This document shows positions 1 through 7,963 of a DNA stretch of 64,000 nucleotides, one piece after another. Both the position numbers and the translations under genes were made by a program. Within the stretch, counting starts at the first letter, position 1; every line of letters starts with the position of its first letter. The DNA lies in assembly GCF_011761345.1 (NCBI RefSeq), contig NZ_JAASRY010000001.1:806001-870000 (forward strand), given 5' to 3'. The notes below the pieces were generated by a model. That model saw only the letters and a program-made list of their open reading frames with translations. It ran no database searches and was not told where the DNA came from. Origin of the DNA: Thalassobacillus devorans. GTDB lineage: Bacteria > Bacillota > Bacilli > Bacillales > Halobacillaceae.

Positions 1-35
1 TTGCCCCGATACATAGTCGTTAGAGGAGAGATTGG

Positions 36-1319
36 ATGGAAACCACGTTAAAGCTTTTGGCAGTAGCCTTGCTGATCGTATTGACGGCTTTCTTTGTAGC
101 GAGTGAATTCGCTATCGTAAAGGTGCGGAAAACGAAAATGGAAGCAAGGGCTGAAGCAGGGGATAAAAAAGCGAAGAGTGTATTACGGCTGACAAATAAC
201 CTGGATTATTATCTATCTGCCTGTCAGCTGGGAATCACAATTACCGCATTGGGATTAGGCTGGCTCGGTGAACCGACCCTCGAGGTGCTCCTCCACCCGT
301 TATTGGAAGAATTTGAGCTGCCGAGTGCTGTCAGTCATACCATCTCTTTCGGAATCGCCTTTTTTGTCATCACCTTTTTACATGTGGTTTTAGGGGAGCT
401 TGCCCCAAAGACAGTTGCCATCCAAAAAGCAGAAGCAATCACGCTGCTGTTGGCAAAGCCATTGATTTTATATAGTAAGATGATGTATCCGCTGATATGG
501 CTGCTGAATGGGTCTGCCAATATCCTGGTGCGTATGTTCGGACTCCATGCAGCCAATGAATCCGAGGAGGTGCACTCCGAAGAAGAATTGCGGCATATCT
601 TATCGGAAAGTTATCAAAAAGGGGAAATCAACCGATCTGAATTCACATACGTGGACCGTATTTTTGAATTCGATAACCGGACAGCAAAGGAAATCATGAT
701 TCCCCGTACGGAAATGGCTGTTATCGATATCAACGATTCTGTCAAAGCGATCAGTCGTTATATCCAGCAAGAACGGTTTACGAGATATCCAGTCATTGAC
801 GGTGATAAAGACCATATCCTGGGTGTCATTCATTTGAAGGAACTATTTTATAATGATTTCGAAGACCTGGGTACGTTAGAGCCGTTCATCCGCCCGGCAT
901 TCAAAGTATTTGAAAATATCCCGATCCATGACTTGCTGGTCCGGATGCAAAAAGAACGGACGCATATGGCCGTCCTGATCGATGAATATGGAGGTACATC
1001 CGGAATTGTTACCATTGAAGATATTATTGAAGAGATCGTAGGAGAGATCCGCGATGAATTCGACCACGAAGAAGAACGGGCGATCAAACGTCTGAAAAAC
1101 GGCCACTTCCTTGTGGAAGGAAAAGTCTCTATTCAGGACATGAATGAATATTTTGATTTGGATCTTGAGAATGAAGACTACGACACGATTGCCGGATTTA
1201 TTTATACGAATGATATCGATGCTTCGGAGGGGACAGAGGTCACCTTCCGGAATCATCATTTTAAAATCGTTGATATGATTGATGGGCAAATTAGAAAAGT
1301 AGAGGTATGGAAAGAATAA
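36..1319 (+). CDS. CNNM/CorC (hemolysin C-like) membrane protein with CBS pair
   Basis: The 427-residue protein has the DUF21/CNNM arrangement: an N-terminal hydrophobic segment, further membrane helices to about residue 160, a CBS pair at about 210-335 (MIPRTEMAVI opens the first, GGTSGIVTIEDIIEEIVGEI closes the second) and a C-terminal CorC_HlyC domain (VEGKVSIQDMNEYF to the end). Family members are linked to Mg2+ export or divalent-cation homeostasis; old 'hemolysin' names are not supported by function. The start follows an AGAGGAGAG ribosome site. A terminator follows directly. Several paralogues exist in Bacillus (YhdP, YrkA, YugS types), so I give no symbol. Confidence 0.9.
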   Translation: METTLKLLAVALLIVLTAFFVASEFAIVKVRKTKMEARAEAGDKKAKSVLRLTNNLDYYLSACQLGITITALGLGWLGEPTLEVLLHPLLEEFELPSAVSHTISFGIAFFVITFLHVVLGELAPKTVAIQKAEAITLLLAKPLILYSKMMYPLIWLLNGSANILVRMFGLHAANESEEVHSEEELRHILSESYQKGEINRSEFTYVDRIFEFDNRTAKEIMIPRTEMAVIDINDSVKAISRYIQQERFTRYPVIDGDKDHILGVIHLKELFYNDFEDLGTLEPFIRPAFKVFENIPIHDLLVRMQKERTHMAVLIDEYGGTSGIVTIEDIIEEIVGEIRDEFDHEEERAIKRLKNGHFLVEGKVSIQDMNEYFDLDLENEDYDTIAGFIYTNDIDASEGTEVTFRNHHFKIVDMIDGQIRKVEVWKE

Positions 1320-1324
1320 AAATG

Positions 1325-1356
1325 TCCCGGGCGCAGGAGCCCGGGATAATTTTTTT
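1325..1356 (+). terminator. Rho-independent terminator of the CNNM/CorC gene
   Basis: A GC-rich stem with TCCCGGGC and GCCCGGGA arms at 1325-1346 is followed by a run of seven T after ATAA. It lies six bases after the stop codon. Confidence 0.85.
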
Positions 1357-1373
1357 AGGATTTAACTTTTTAT

Positions 1374-1523
1374 GAGACAGATTCGGCTTATATGAGAAAT
1401 TACATCCGTTTGTGATTCCCTCGGGTTCATTAATGAGACAAAATTTAAATTATGAGAGACAAATTCGTGATTTAATGAGACAAATACGAAAATTTTCGAG
1501 ACAAACTACCCATATACGAGACA
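1374..1523 (+). repeat. Degenerate 20-21 bp tandem array, GAGACA type
   Basis: GAGACA or close variants begin at 1374, 1394 (GAGAAA), 1414 (degenerate), 1435, 1456, 1477, 1498 and 1518, a spacing of 20-21 bases throughout. The better units read ATGAGACAAATTCG plus about seven variable bases. The array fills the gap between two convergent genes (CNNM gene and mscS). A related array lies on the opposite strand at 27982-28151. Confidence 0.75.
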
Positions 1524-1542
1524 GCCGGTCCAGGGGGGGCCG

Positions 1543-2397
1543 TTAAGCTTCTGCGTTACCCTGCTTCTCTATATATACCTGATGAGGGAACGGGATTTCA
1601 ATGCCAGCAGCGTCAAGGGCTTCTTTCATCGCCTTGCGTAAATCCCTTTCGACGCCCCATTGTTCCATGTTTGTGGTTTTACCGAGAACTCGTAAGACGA
1701 TATCAGAGGAACCAAGAGTCTGAACACCCAGGACATCCGGGCCTTCTTTGATTCGTTCATCATTGGCTGCAAAATCATCACAGACGCGCTGAAGAACAGC
1801 GACGGCTTCCTCGATATTTTCATCATAAGCGATGCCGATGTCGATCATCGCGCGCATGTTGCCGCGAGAGTGGTTACTGACACCTGAGATTTCCCGGTTG
1901 GGGATATAATGAAGAGTTCCATCAAAGCCGCGCAGCTTTGTCGTCCGCAGGCCAACTTCTTCCACCACTCCGTCATAACCTGCTGCGGTCACATAATCAT
2001 CTACATCTACCTGCCGTTCAATCAATATGAAAAAACCGGTAACGATGTCACTGACAAGGCCTTGAGCGCCAAAACCAATGGCGAGACCGACAATACCAGC
2101 ACCCGCAAGTAATGGTCCGATCGGAATACCGACCATCTCAAGAAGCATTACCACAAAAACGAACATCATAATGTAGGAAAACAGATTGATTGTAAGACGC
2201 TCCAGTGTTTTCGTGCGAGGTTCCGGAATTTTTCTATGTCTGCTGATCCGGTTGATGGCGCCACTGATCGCTTTTCGGCCAATCGGTGCAATAATTGCGA
2301 ACGCTATGAGAAGCAATAGGATTTTCAACCCTACCGTAATCAACAGCTCTGTGATTTCCGTTAAATTGATTTGGAAACCATCCTCAAACAAATTCAT
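1543..2397 (-). CDS. ykuT: Small-conductance mechanosensitive channel, MscS family (YkuT)
   Basis: A 284-residue MscS family protein. An N-terminal helix (about 17-45), a second at about 70-90 and the pore helix with the family pattern GAGIVGLAIGFGAQGLVSD (about 98-116) are followed by the beta domain (DYVTAAGYDGVVEEVGLRTT) and the alpha/beta C-terminal domain. It should release solutes on hypo-osmotic shock. The ATG follows AAGGAG. The neighbour order mscS - peroxiredoxin - thiol-disulfide protein is that of B. subtilis ykuT-ykuU-ykuV, which supports the symbol. Confidence 0.9.
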   Translation of the reverse strand: MNLFEDGFQINLTEITELLITVGLKILLLLIAFAIIAPIGRKAISGAINRISRHRKIPEPRTKTLERLTINLFSYIMMFVFVVMLLEMVGIPIGPLLAGAGIVGLAIGFGAQGLVSDIVTGFFILIERQVDVDDYVTAAGYDGVVEEVGLRTTKLRGFDGTLHYIPNREISGVSNHSRGNMRAMIDIGIAYDENIEEAVAVLQRVCDDFAANDERIKEGPDVLGVQTLGSSDIVLRVLGKTTNMEQWGVERDLRKAMKEALDAAGIEIPFPHQVYIEKQGNAEA

Positions 2398-2617
2398 GTA
2401 AACAACTCCTTATTTCATACCGTGCTATGTAATAGAATAGCGGATTTTGTAATAAATTATCAAATCAAACGGTTGATTCGGTAATAACCGGGATAGAAAA
2501 GGTTTTTGCCGGATGTAATGCCTATCATTTTACATTCATCAATCATTATTGTTTAATGAGAATGTGTAAGGGTTATATTATTAGGGCATGCTTGATTATG
2601 GAAGTCGGAGAAGCTAG

Positions 2618-2639
2618 ATTAAATTTATTATAATTTAAT
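2618..2639. promoter_or_regulatory. Perfect inverted repeat just upstream of the ykuU -35 box
   Basis: ATTAAATT, six bases, AATTTAAT ends one base before the -35 hexamer. It could be an operator for a redox or metal regulator or simply an A/T-rich UP element. It does not fit the PerR or Fur consensus well, so the bound protein is unknown. Confidence 0.4.
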
Positions 2640-2640
2640 A

Positions 2641-2669
2641 TTGACTTTAAACAAGCAGCTCGTTATAAT
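2641..2669 (+). promoter_or_regulatory. Sigma-A-type promoter of ykuU
   Basis: TTGACT at 2641-2646 and TATAAT at 2664-2669 are separated by 17 bases. This is near-consensus and suggests strong vegetative expression of the peroxiredoxin. Confidence 0.8.
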
Positions 2670-2722
2670 AGGACTTGTGAGTGATTACAACAACTAATTC
2701 AATATTTTTTGGAGGGATTTTC

Positions 2723-3265
2723 ATGGCAGAACGTATGGTAGCAAAACAAGCTCCACGCTTCGAAATGGACGCAGTACTTCCGAACAAAGAATTCGGAAAA
2801 GTATCTTTGGAAGAAAACATGAAGAACGACAAATGGACAGTGCTATTCTTCTATCCAATGGACTTCACTTTCGTATGTCCAACAGAAATCACTGCACTTT
2901 CCGATCGTTACGATGAATTTGAAGATCTGGATGCAGAGGTAGTTGGAGTATCTACAGATACTATCCACACACACTTGGCATGGATCAACACTTCCCGTGA
3001 TGACAATGGTCTAGGCGATCTTGCCTACCCATTGGCTGCTGACACTAACCATAAAGTCTCTGAAGACTTTGGTGTACTAATTGAAGATGAAGGTGTTGCA
3101 CTACGCGGCCTATTCATCATCAGCCCAGAAGGTGAATTGATGTATCAAGTAGTTAACCACAACAACATCGGCCGTGACGTTGATGAAACACTACGTGTAC
3201 TTCAAGCACTTCAAACTGGCGGACTTTGCCCAGCAAACTGGAAGCCAGGTCAAGAGACTCTATAA
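2723..3265 (+). CDS. ykuU: 2-Cys peroxiredoxin (AhpC/Prx1 type, YkuU)
   Basis: A 180-residue typical 2-Cys peroxiredoxin that reduces peroxides with thiols. The peroxidatic cysteine is C52 in FTFVCPTE; the resolving cysteine is C169 in GGLCPANW near the C terminus. The start is set by GGAGGG seven bases upstream of ATGGCAGAA; a longer in-frame reading has no ribosome site. It is the first gene after a strong promoter. A weak terminator-like hairpin separates it from the thioredoxin-like ykuV, which may share its transcript. Confidence 0.93.
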   Translation: MAERMVAKQAPRFEMDAVLPNKEFGKVSLEENMKNDKWTVLFFYPMDFTFVCPTEITALSDRYDEFEDLDAEVVGVSTDTIHTHLAWINTSRDDNGLGDLAYPLAADTNHKVSEDFGVLIEDEGVALRGLFIISPEGELMYQVVNHNNIGRDVDETLRVLQALQTGGLCPANWKPGQETL

Positions 3266-3293
3266 TAGGGTCATAAAAGGACAAGCTATTCAC

Positions 3294-3324
3294 AAGGGTC
3301 TAACTTCAGGTTAGGCCCTTTTAT
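3294..3324 (+). terminator. Stem-loop between ykuU and ykuV
   Basis: AAGGGTCTAAC and GTTAGGCCCTT pair over 11 positions (one G-T) with a 5-base loop, followed by TTTATAT. The T-run is poor, so it may be a partial terminator or a processing/stability element that lowers ykuV relative to ykuU. Confidence 0.6.
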
Positions 3325-3366
3325 ATCTAAGTAACCGAACTGTACCTTTTCTAAGGAGGAATTAAC

Positions 3367-3816
3367 ATGCGTTTAAGAGCACCAATGCCTGAACTGGAAG
3401 GCGCAACCGAATGGTTGAACGGAGAGGTCTCTAAAAGTGATCTATTAGGAGATAAACCTACATTGATCCATTTCTGGTCTGTCAGCTGTGGTCTATGTAA
3501 AGAAGCAATGCCGAACGTTAATGAATTCCGTGACGAATATAAAGAAGATTTGAACGTGGTTGCCGTCCATATGCCACGCTCTGAAAAAGACCTTGATTTG
3601 GATAAAATCAAAGAAGTGGCTGCTGAGCATGATATTACTCAGCCCATTTTCGTAGACAACAAACACGCACTTACCGATGCGTTTGAAAACCAATATGTTC
3701 CTGCCTACTATGTATTTGATGAAGAAGGTAACCTTCGTCACTTCCAGGCAGGCGGCGGTGGTATGAAAATGCTCCGCAAACGCGTCAACCGCGTCCTTGG
3801 CAACAAAGAAAAATAA
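3367..3816 (+). CDS. ykuV: Thiol-disulfide oxidoreductase, thioredoxin fold (YkuV)
   Basis: 149 residues, matching the size of B. subtilis YkuV. The redox site is C41-G-L-C44 after the first beta strand (FWSVSCGLCKEAMP), and the cis-proline is in NQYVPAYYVFD. No signal peptide is visible, so it is probably cytosolic, unlike ResA. Its position right after a peroxiredoxin suggests it recycles protein thiols during oxidative stress (inference). The ATG follows AAGGAGGAATTAAC. Confidence 0.9.
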   Translation: MRLRAPMPELEGATEWLNGEVSKSDLLGDKPTLIHFWSVSCGLCKEAMPNVNEFRDEYKEDLNVVAVHMPRSEKDLDLDKIKEVAAEHDITQPIFVDNKHALTDAFENQYVPAYYVFDEEGNLRHFQAGGGGMKMLRKRVNRVLGNKEK

Positions 3817-3826
3817 GCACGAACCG

Positions 3827-3856
3827 AACCACCAGTTAAAGCTGGTGGTTTTTTTA
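3827..3856 (+). terminator. Terminator of ykuV
   Basis: AACCACCAG and CTGGTGGTT form a 9-bp stem around TTAAAG, followed by seven T. Confidence 0.85.
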
Positions 3857-4048
3857 ATGACTAAAAGTGATTGTTCCTCGTTATTTACTATGAAAATCCA
3901 CGTGTCATGTACATTAGTGCTATCCAATTTTACACTAGAATAAAGTATGGAGAATTTTAAAAAAATTAACTCAAAAAGGTGGATATTTATTTCGTAACCC
4001 GATATATTTATAATTACGTTAAAATTTTACAGAAAGAGGAGGGAGACA

Positions 4049-5803
4049 ATGGATACTTTCAAAAAGCTGAGAGAATTTTATTGGCCTTATAAAAAGTATT
4101 TCTTTTGGTCGCTGTTGTTTTTATTATTTGTGACGGGAATTACTGTGGTATACCCGATCATCCTGCAAATCACAATCGATGATGTTGTAGCAGATGAACG
4201 GTATAATCTCATTCCTTATTTGGCAGGCGCCTTCATTATTTTGATGTCCATCAAAGGAATCGCCACCTACCTACACCAATACTTAGGTGATTTATTCGGT
4301 ATCACTTCCGTCTATAAATTGAGAGATGAACTTTATAAAAAATTACAGCGTCTCCCATTTAAGTATTATGACAACGCCAAAACCGGCGATATCATGTCCC
4401 GGCTGACAGCGGATGTGGAAGGGTTCCGCTTTTTCCTTTCATTCGGTATTGCTGAATTAATCCGTATCACATTATTGATTGTCATCAGCCTAAGCGTCAT
4501 GTTTTATTATTCCGTGCCATTGGCGCTTGTAACGATGGCGGCGATGCCTTTTCTGGCAGTCGTTGTTTTCCAGTTTGATAAACGCGTCCATCCAGCTTTC
4601 CGAGGCATTCGTAAATCGTTCGGGAAACTGAATACACGCGTACAGGAAAATATAAGCGGCATGACAACCGTTAAATCATTATCAAGGGAAGGTTTTGAAA
4701 TCGGCAGATTCTCCGACCGTAACCAGGACTACCGCCAGAATTACCTGACCACCGCCAATATCTGGGCAAAATACTTTCCATTGATGGAGTTCATCGGAAA
4801 TGTGTCTGTCGTCGCATTGCTGGCGTACGGAGGCAGCATGGTCGTCAATGGGAATCTTGGCCTCGGCGAACTCGTCGCATTCTTCAGCCTCGTCTGGTAT
4901 ATCCTTGGACCATTAATGAACCTCGGTTTTGTTATTAACTTATTTTCTCAATCGAAAGCGTCCGGGGAACGTCTTCTTGAAATTTTAGAGGCGAAAGAAG
5001 ATATTCAGGAAAAATATAAACCAATTACTCTGGAGCGCTTAAACGGTCATGTCACTTTCCGTGATGTCACCCTGACTTATACGGAAGATGATGATTCAGC
5101 ATTAAAAAATGTCAATTTTGATGCCCCTCCAGGCAAGGTCATCGGTTTAATCGGGGCAACTGGTTCCGGGAAAACAAGTATCACCCAGTTAATCACTCGA
5201 TTTTATGAACCTGAAACCGGAGAAGTACTAGTTGATGGCAAACCTGTAGACCACTATGCCTTGAAAACTTTACGCCGCAATATCGGGTTTGTACTTCAGG
5301 AATCATTCCTTTTTTCAACGACGATCAAAGAAAATATTGCTTATGGGAACCCGGATGCTACATTAGAAGAAGTCATAGATGCTGCCAAGCGGGCGCAGGC
5401 ACATGAATTCATCATGGATATGCCTGAAGGTTACGATACGTTGTTAGGTGAGCGGGGAATGGGCTTATCCGGTGGCCAAAAGCAGCGGATCGCAATTGCC
5501 CGGGCGATTTTGATTGATCCGAGTATCCTTGTTTTGGATGATGCTACTTCTGCTGTGGATATGGAAACAGAATTCAAGATTCAAAAAGCTTTGAAGGAAG
5601 TGATGCAAGGGAGAACGACCTTCATCATTGCACACCGAATTTCTTCCTTGAAGCACGCGGATGAAATTATCGTCCTGGAGGATGGGGAAGTAAAAGAGCG
5701 TGGTACCCACGACTTCCTGCTTTCTAACGGTGGTCCATATCAACGTATCTATGATATTCAGTATCAGGATAAAGAACAGATTTTGAAAGCATCCAATACC
5801 TGA
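4049..5803 (+). CDS. ABC exporter half-transporter with degenerate Walker B (subunit 1 of heterodimer)
   Basis: 584 residues: six membrane helices in the first ~310, then a nucleotide-binding domain. Walker A is GATGSGKTS (about 368-376), the signature is the canonical LSGGQKQR (about 472), the switch histidine is in FIIAHRISS. Walker B reads ILVLDDATSAVD, with Asp where the catalytic Glu is expected. That substitution, with the intact signature, is typical of the non-consensus subunit in heterodimeric multidrug-type exporters such as BmrC or TM287. The partner gene begins 22 bases later. Substrate unknown; YknU/YfiB/YheI types are all possible. Confidence 0.9.
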   Translation: MDTFKKLREFYWPYKKYFFWSLLFLLFVTGITVVYPIILQITIDDVVADERYNLIPYLAGAFIILMSIKGIATYLHQYLGDLFGITSVYKLRDELYKKLQRLPFKYYDNAKTGDIMSRLTADVEGFRFFLSFGIAELIRITLLIVISLSVMFYYSVPLALVTMAAMPFLAVVVFQFDKRVHPAFRGIRKSFGKLNTRVQENISGMTTVKSLSREGFEIGRFSDRNQDYRQNYLTTANIWAKYFPLMEFIGNVSVVALLAYGGSMVVNGNLGLGELVAFFSLVWYILGPLMNLGFVINLFSQSKASGERLLEILEAKEDIQEKYKPITLERLNGHVTFRDVTLTYTEDDDSALKNVNFDAPPGKVIGLIGATGSGKTSITQLITRFYEPETGEVLVDGKPVDHYALKTLRRNIGFVLQESFLFSTTIKENIAYGNPDATLEEVIDAAKRAQAHEFIMDMPEGYDTLLGERGMGLSGGQKQRIAIARAILIDPSILVLDDATSAVDMETEFKIQKALKEVMQGRTTFIIAHRISSLKHADEIIVLEDGEVKERGTHDFLLSNGGPYQRIYDIQYQDKEQILKASNT

Positions 5804-5825
5804 AATCAAAAAGGGGGGAGTCACC

Positions 5826-7670
5826 TTGGCACGCAGACAAAAAACGAAACCACAGGAAAATAAGCACTTGAACCGGTTTCATTACACCATCGACCAGGCG
5901 ATTGAGAAGCCGTTCAACTGGGAACAGATGGTCCGGTTATTAAAATATTTAAAACCATACGCAAAAACGCTGCTCCCGGCAGCTATCATCGCCATGCTGG
6001 TGTCAACGATCATCCGATTAGTCGTACCGATCCTGATAGGTAAAGTAGCGATTGATATTGCGATTGCGAATCAGGACGTCAATATGCTGATTCAGCTCGT
6101 AGTCGGAATCGCCATTCTTTACTTATTCAGTTATCTTGGGAACGTATTCCGTATTAAATGGGTGAACATCCTGGGGCAAAATGTCATCTATGATTTGCGC
6201 CAGCACTTGTTCTCCCATGTCCAGCGGTTATCACACCGGTTTTTCGACTCGCGTTCAGCCGGTTCGATACTTGTCCGGATCATGAATGACATCAATTCAT
6301 TGCAGGAACTGTTCACAAATGGAATCATCAATCTATTGATGGACATCGTGACCTTGCTTGGCATTATCATAATATTATTCGTGCTGAGCCCGAAACTGGC
6401 ATTGGCGATCATGGTCGTTTTGCCACTCATGTTTTATATCTCAACGAAATTACGCCGGAATATCCGCCGTTCCTGGCAGCGGGTAAGAATTCAGCAATCC
6501 CGTTTGAATTCCCATTTGAATGAAAGCATTCAGGGTATCCGGATCACCCAGTCGTTTTCTCAGGAAAAAGAAAATGCTGAGTTCTTTGACGGTGTCAATA
6601 CCGACAGTTTTGAAGCCTGGCGGAATGCTACGAAGAAAAGTGCTATGTTCCGTCCATTTGTAGAAATGAGTAACGCCATTGGCACAGTCATTCTTATCTC
6701 TTACGGGGCGTGGCTGATCATTCAGGGACCGGCGAATGGGGGAATTGAAGTAGGGACGTTTGTCTCCTTCGCCTTTTTCCTGGGAATGTTCTGGGAGCCG
6801 ATTTCACGTCTCGGACAGATGTATAACCAGCTGCTGATGGCAATGGCGGCGTCAGAACGGATATTTGAATTTCTTGATGAGCAGCCAAACGTGGCGGAGA
6901 AGCCAGATGCGAAACAGTTAGAGCGCATCAAGGGTCATATCGAATTCGACCATGTCCAGTTTTCATATGATGATAAAAGGATTGCCCTTCATGAAATTTC
7001 ACTGGAGATGAAACAAGGGCAGACTGTTGCATTGGTCGGTCATACAGGTTCCGGTAAATCTACAATTGCTAATTTGATCAGCCGTTTCTATGATCCTACC
7101 AAAGGAGCTGTGAAAATTGATGGAACCGACCTGCGCGATGTTACCATTGACAGTGTCCGGCAGCAAATTAGTGTCGTCCTTCAGGATACATTCATTTTTT
7201 CCGGCACCATCATGGAAAATATTCGTTTCGGCCGTCCGGATGCAACGGATGATGAAGTTATTGAAGCGGCAAAGGTCGTCGGGGCTGATGAATTCATCCA
7301 GCGTCTTTCGAATGGATATGAGACAGAGGTGGAAGAACGAGGCAACGTCCTCTCTGCAGGGGAACGTCAACTGCTTTCGTTTGCAAGAGCACTGCTCGCT
7401 GATCCAAGAATCCTGATTTTGGATGAAGCGACAGCAAGCATCGATACAGAAACCGAAGTGAAAATTCAGTCTGCATTGCGTCGGCTGTTAAAAGGAAGAA
7501 CAGCGATCATTATCGCTCACCGTCTTTCTACGATCAGGGAAGCGGATAATATCATTGTGCTGGAGCATGGTAAAATTCTTGAACAAGGCAGCCATGATGA
7601 GCTGATGGACCAAAAAGGTGAATATTACGACCTGGTCAAAACACAATTCCAAATGCTGGATGCCATATAA
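5826..7670 (+). CDS. ABC exporter half-transporter (subunit 2 of heterodimer)
   Basis: 614 residues, TTG start behind AAAAAGGGGGGAG. A short basic N terminus precedes six membrane helices and the nucleotide-binding domain. Walker A is GHTGSGKST (about 404-412); Walker B is RILILDEATASID, with the catalytic Glu present; the switch His is in AIIIAHRLS. Its signature is degenerate, LSAGERQ instead of LSGGQ. The pattern is exactly complementary to the upstream subunit, so the pair should have one active and one degenerate ATP site. Both genes should be co-transcribed. Confidence 0.9.
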   Translation: MARRQKTKPQENKHLNRFHYTIDQAIEKPFNWEQMVRLLKYLKPYAKTLLPAAIIAMLVSTIIRLVVPILIGKVAIDIAIANQDVNMLIQLVVGIAILYLFSYLGNVFRIKWVNILGQNVIYDLRQHLFSHVQRLSHRFFDSRSAGSILVRIMNDINSLQELFTNGIINLLMDIVTLLGIIIILFVLSPKLALAIMVVLPLMFYISTKLRRNIRRSWQRVRIQQSRLNSHLNESIQGIRITQSFSQEKENAEFFDGVNTDSFEAWRNATKKSAMFRPFVEMSNAIGTVILISYGAWLIIQGPANGGIEVGTFVSFAFFLGMFWEPISRLGQMYNQLLMAMAASERIFEFLDEQPNVAEKPDAKQLERIKGHIEFDHVQFSYDDKRIALHEISLEMKQGQTVALVGHTGSGKSTIANLISRFYDPTKGAVKIDGTDLRDVTIDSVRQQISVVLQDTFIFSGTIMENIRFGRPDATDDEVIEAAKVVGADEFIQRLSNGYETEVEERGNVLSAGERQLLSFARALLADPRILILDEATASIDTETEVKIQSALRRLLKGRTAIIIAHRLSTIREADNIIVLEHGKILEQGSHDELMDQKGEYYDLVKTQFQMLDAI

Positions 7671-7687
7671 AAAAGCAAAATAATATC

Positions 7688-7725
7688 AAAAACGCCTGGA
7701 TAATCAAAGTCCAGGCGTTTTTTCT
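7688..7725 (+). terminator. Terminator of the ABC exporter operon
   Basis: AACGCCTGGA and TCCAGGCGTT arms around TAATCAAAG, flanked by A-run and T-run (GTTTTTTCTC). Likely bidirectional in form. Confidence 0.85.
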
Positions 7726-7828
7726 CTTGTTCATCAACGACCCTGTTTTATTGAAAGTGGTATCGGGGCAGACTTTTTCTTTGGACAAAAACGAAACAAA
7801 TATTATACGATAAAAACTAGAAAGAATA

Positions 7829-7844
7829 TGTGAAGTTTGTCACA
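7829..7844. promoter_or_regulatory. CRP/FNR-family operator upstream of cydAB
   Basis: TGTGA-AGTTTG-TCACA is a perfect TGTGA-N6-TCACA palindrome, the consensus for Bacillus Fnr and other CRP/FNR-family regulators. Its centre lies about 61 bases before the start expected from the TATACT box at 7887-7892, a class I activator position. The -35 region there is weak, which fits activator dependence. Control of cytochrome bd by Fnr under low oxygen is an inference. Confidence 0.6.
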
Positions 7845-7886
7845 AAATAGTCATGATTAAAATTAAATTAAAACGATTTCACATAT

Positions 7887-7892
7887 TATACT
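7887..7892 (+). promoter_or_regulatory. Probable -10 box of cydAB
   Basis: TATACT, within ACATATTATACTAG. No good -35 hexamer lies 16-18 bases upstream. Confidence 0.45.
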
Positions 7893-7963
7893 AGTGTTAG
7901 TATTTTTAGGGTAGAGTAACCATAGAGTTCATGAAAATTGAAGTGTAATGGGGAGGGAAGTCT

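Larger units (their letters stand above)
2398..2722. other. Divergent intergenic region between ykuT and ykuU
   Basis: This 325-base stretch separates two divergent genes. It holds a strong ykuU promoter and an upstream inverted repeat, annotated separately. No additional coding region was seen. Confidence 0.6.

Noticed and set aside
1374-1523. Regular repeats considered as a CRISPR array
   Set aside because: The period is only 20-21 bases, cores are 6-14 bases and degenerate, there are no spacers of usual length and no cas genes in the window. The same holds for the arrays at 13.05 and 27.98 kb.
2626-2640. Possible PerR or Fur box upstream of ykuU
   Set aside because: TTATAAT is present as one half only; the second half does not match the inverted consensus.
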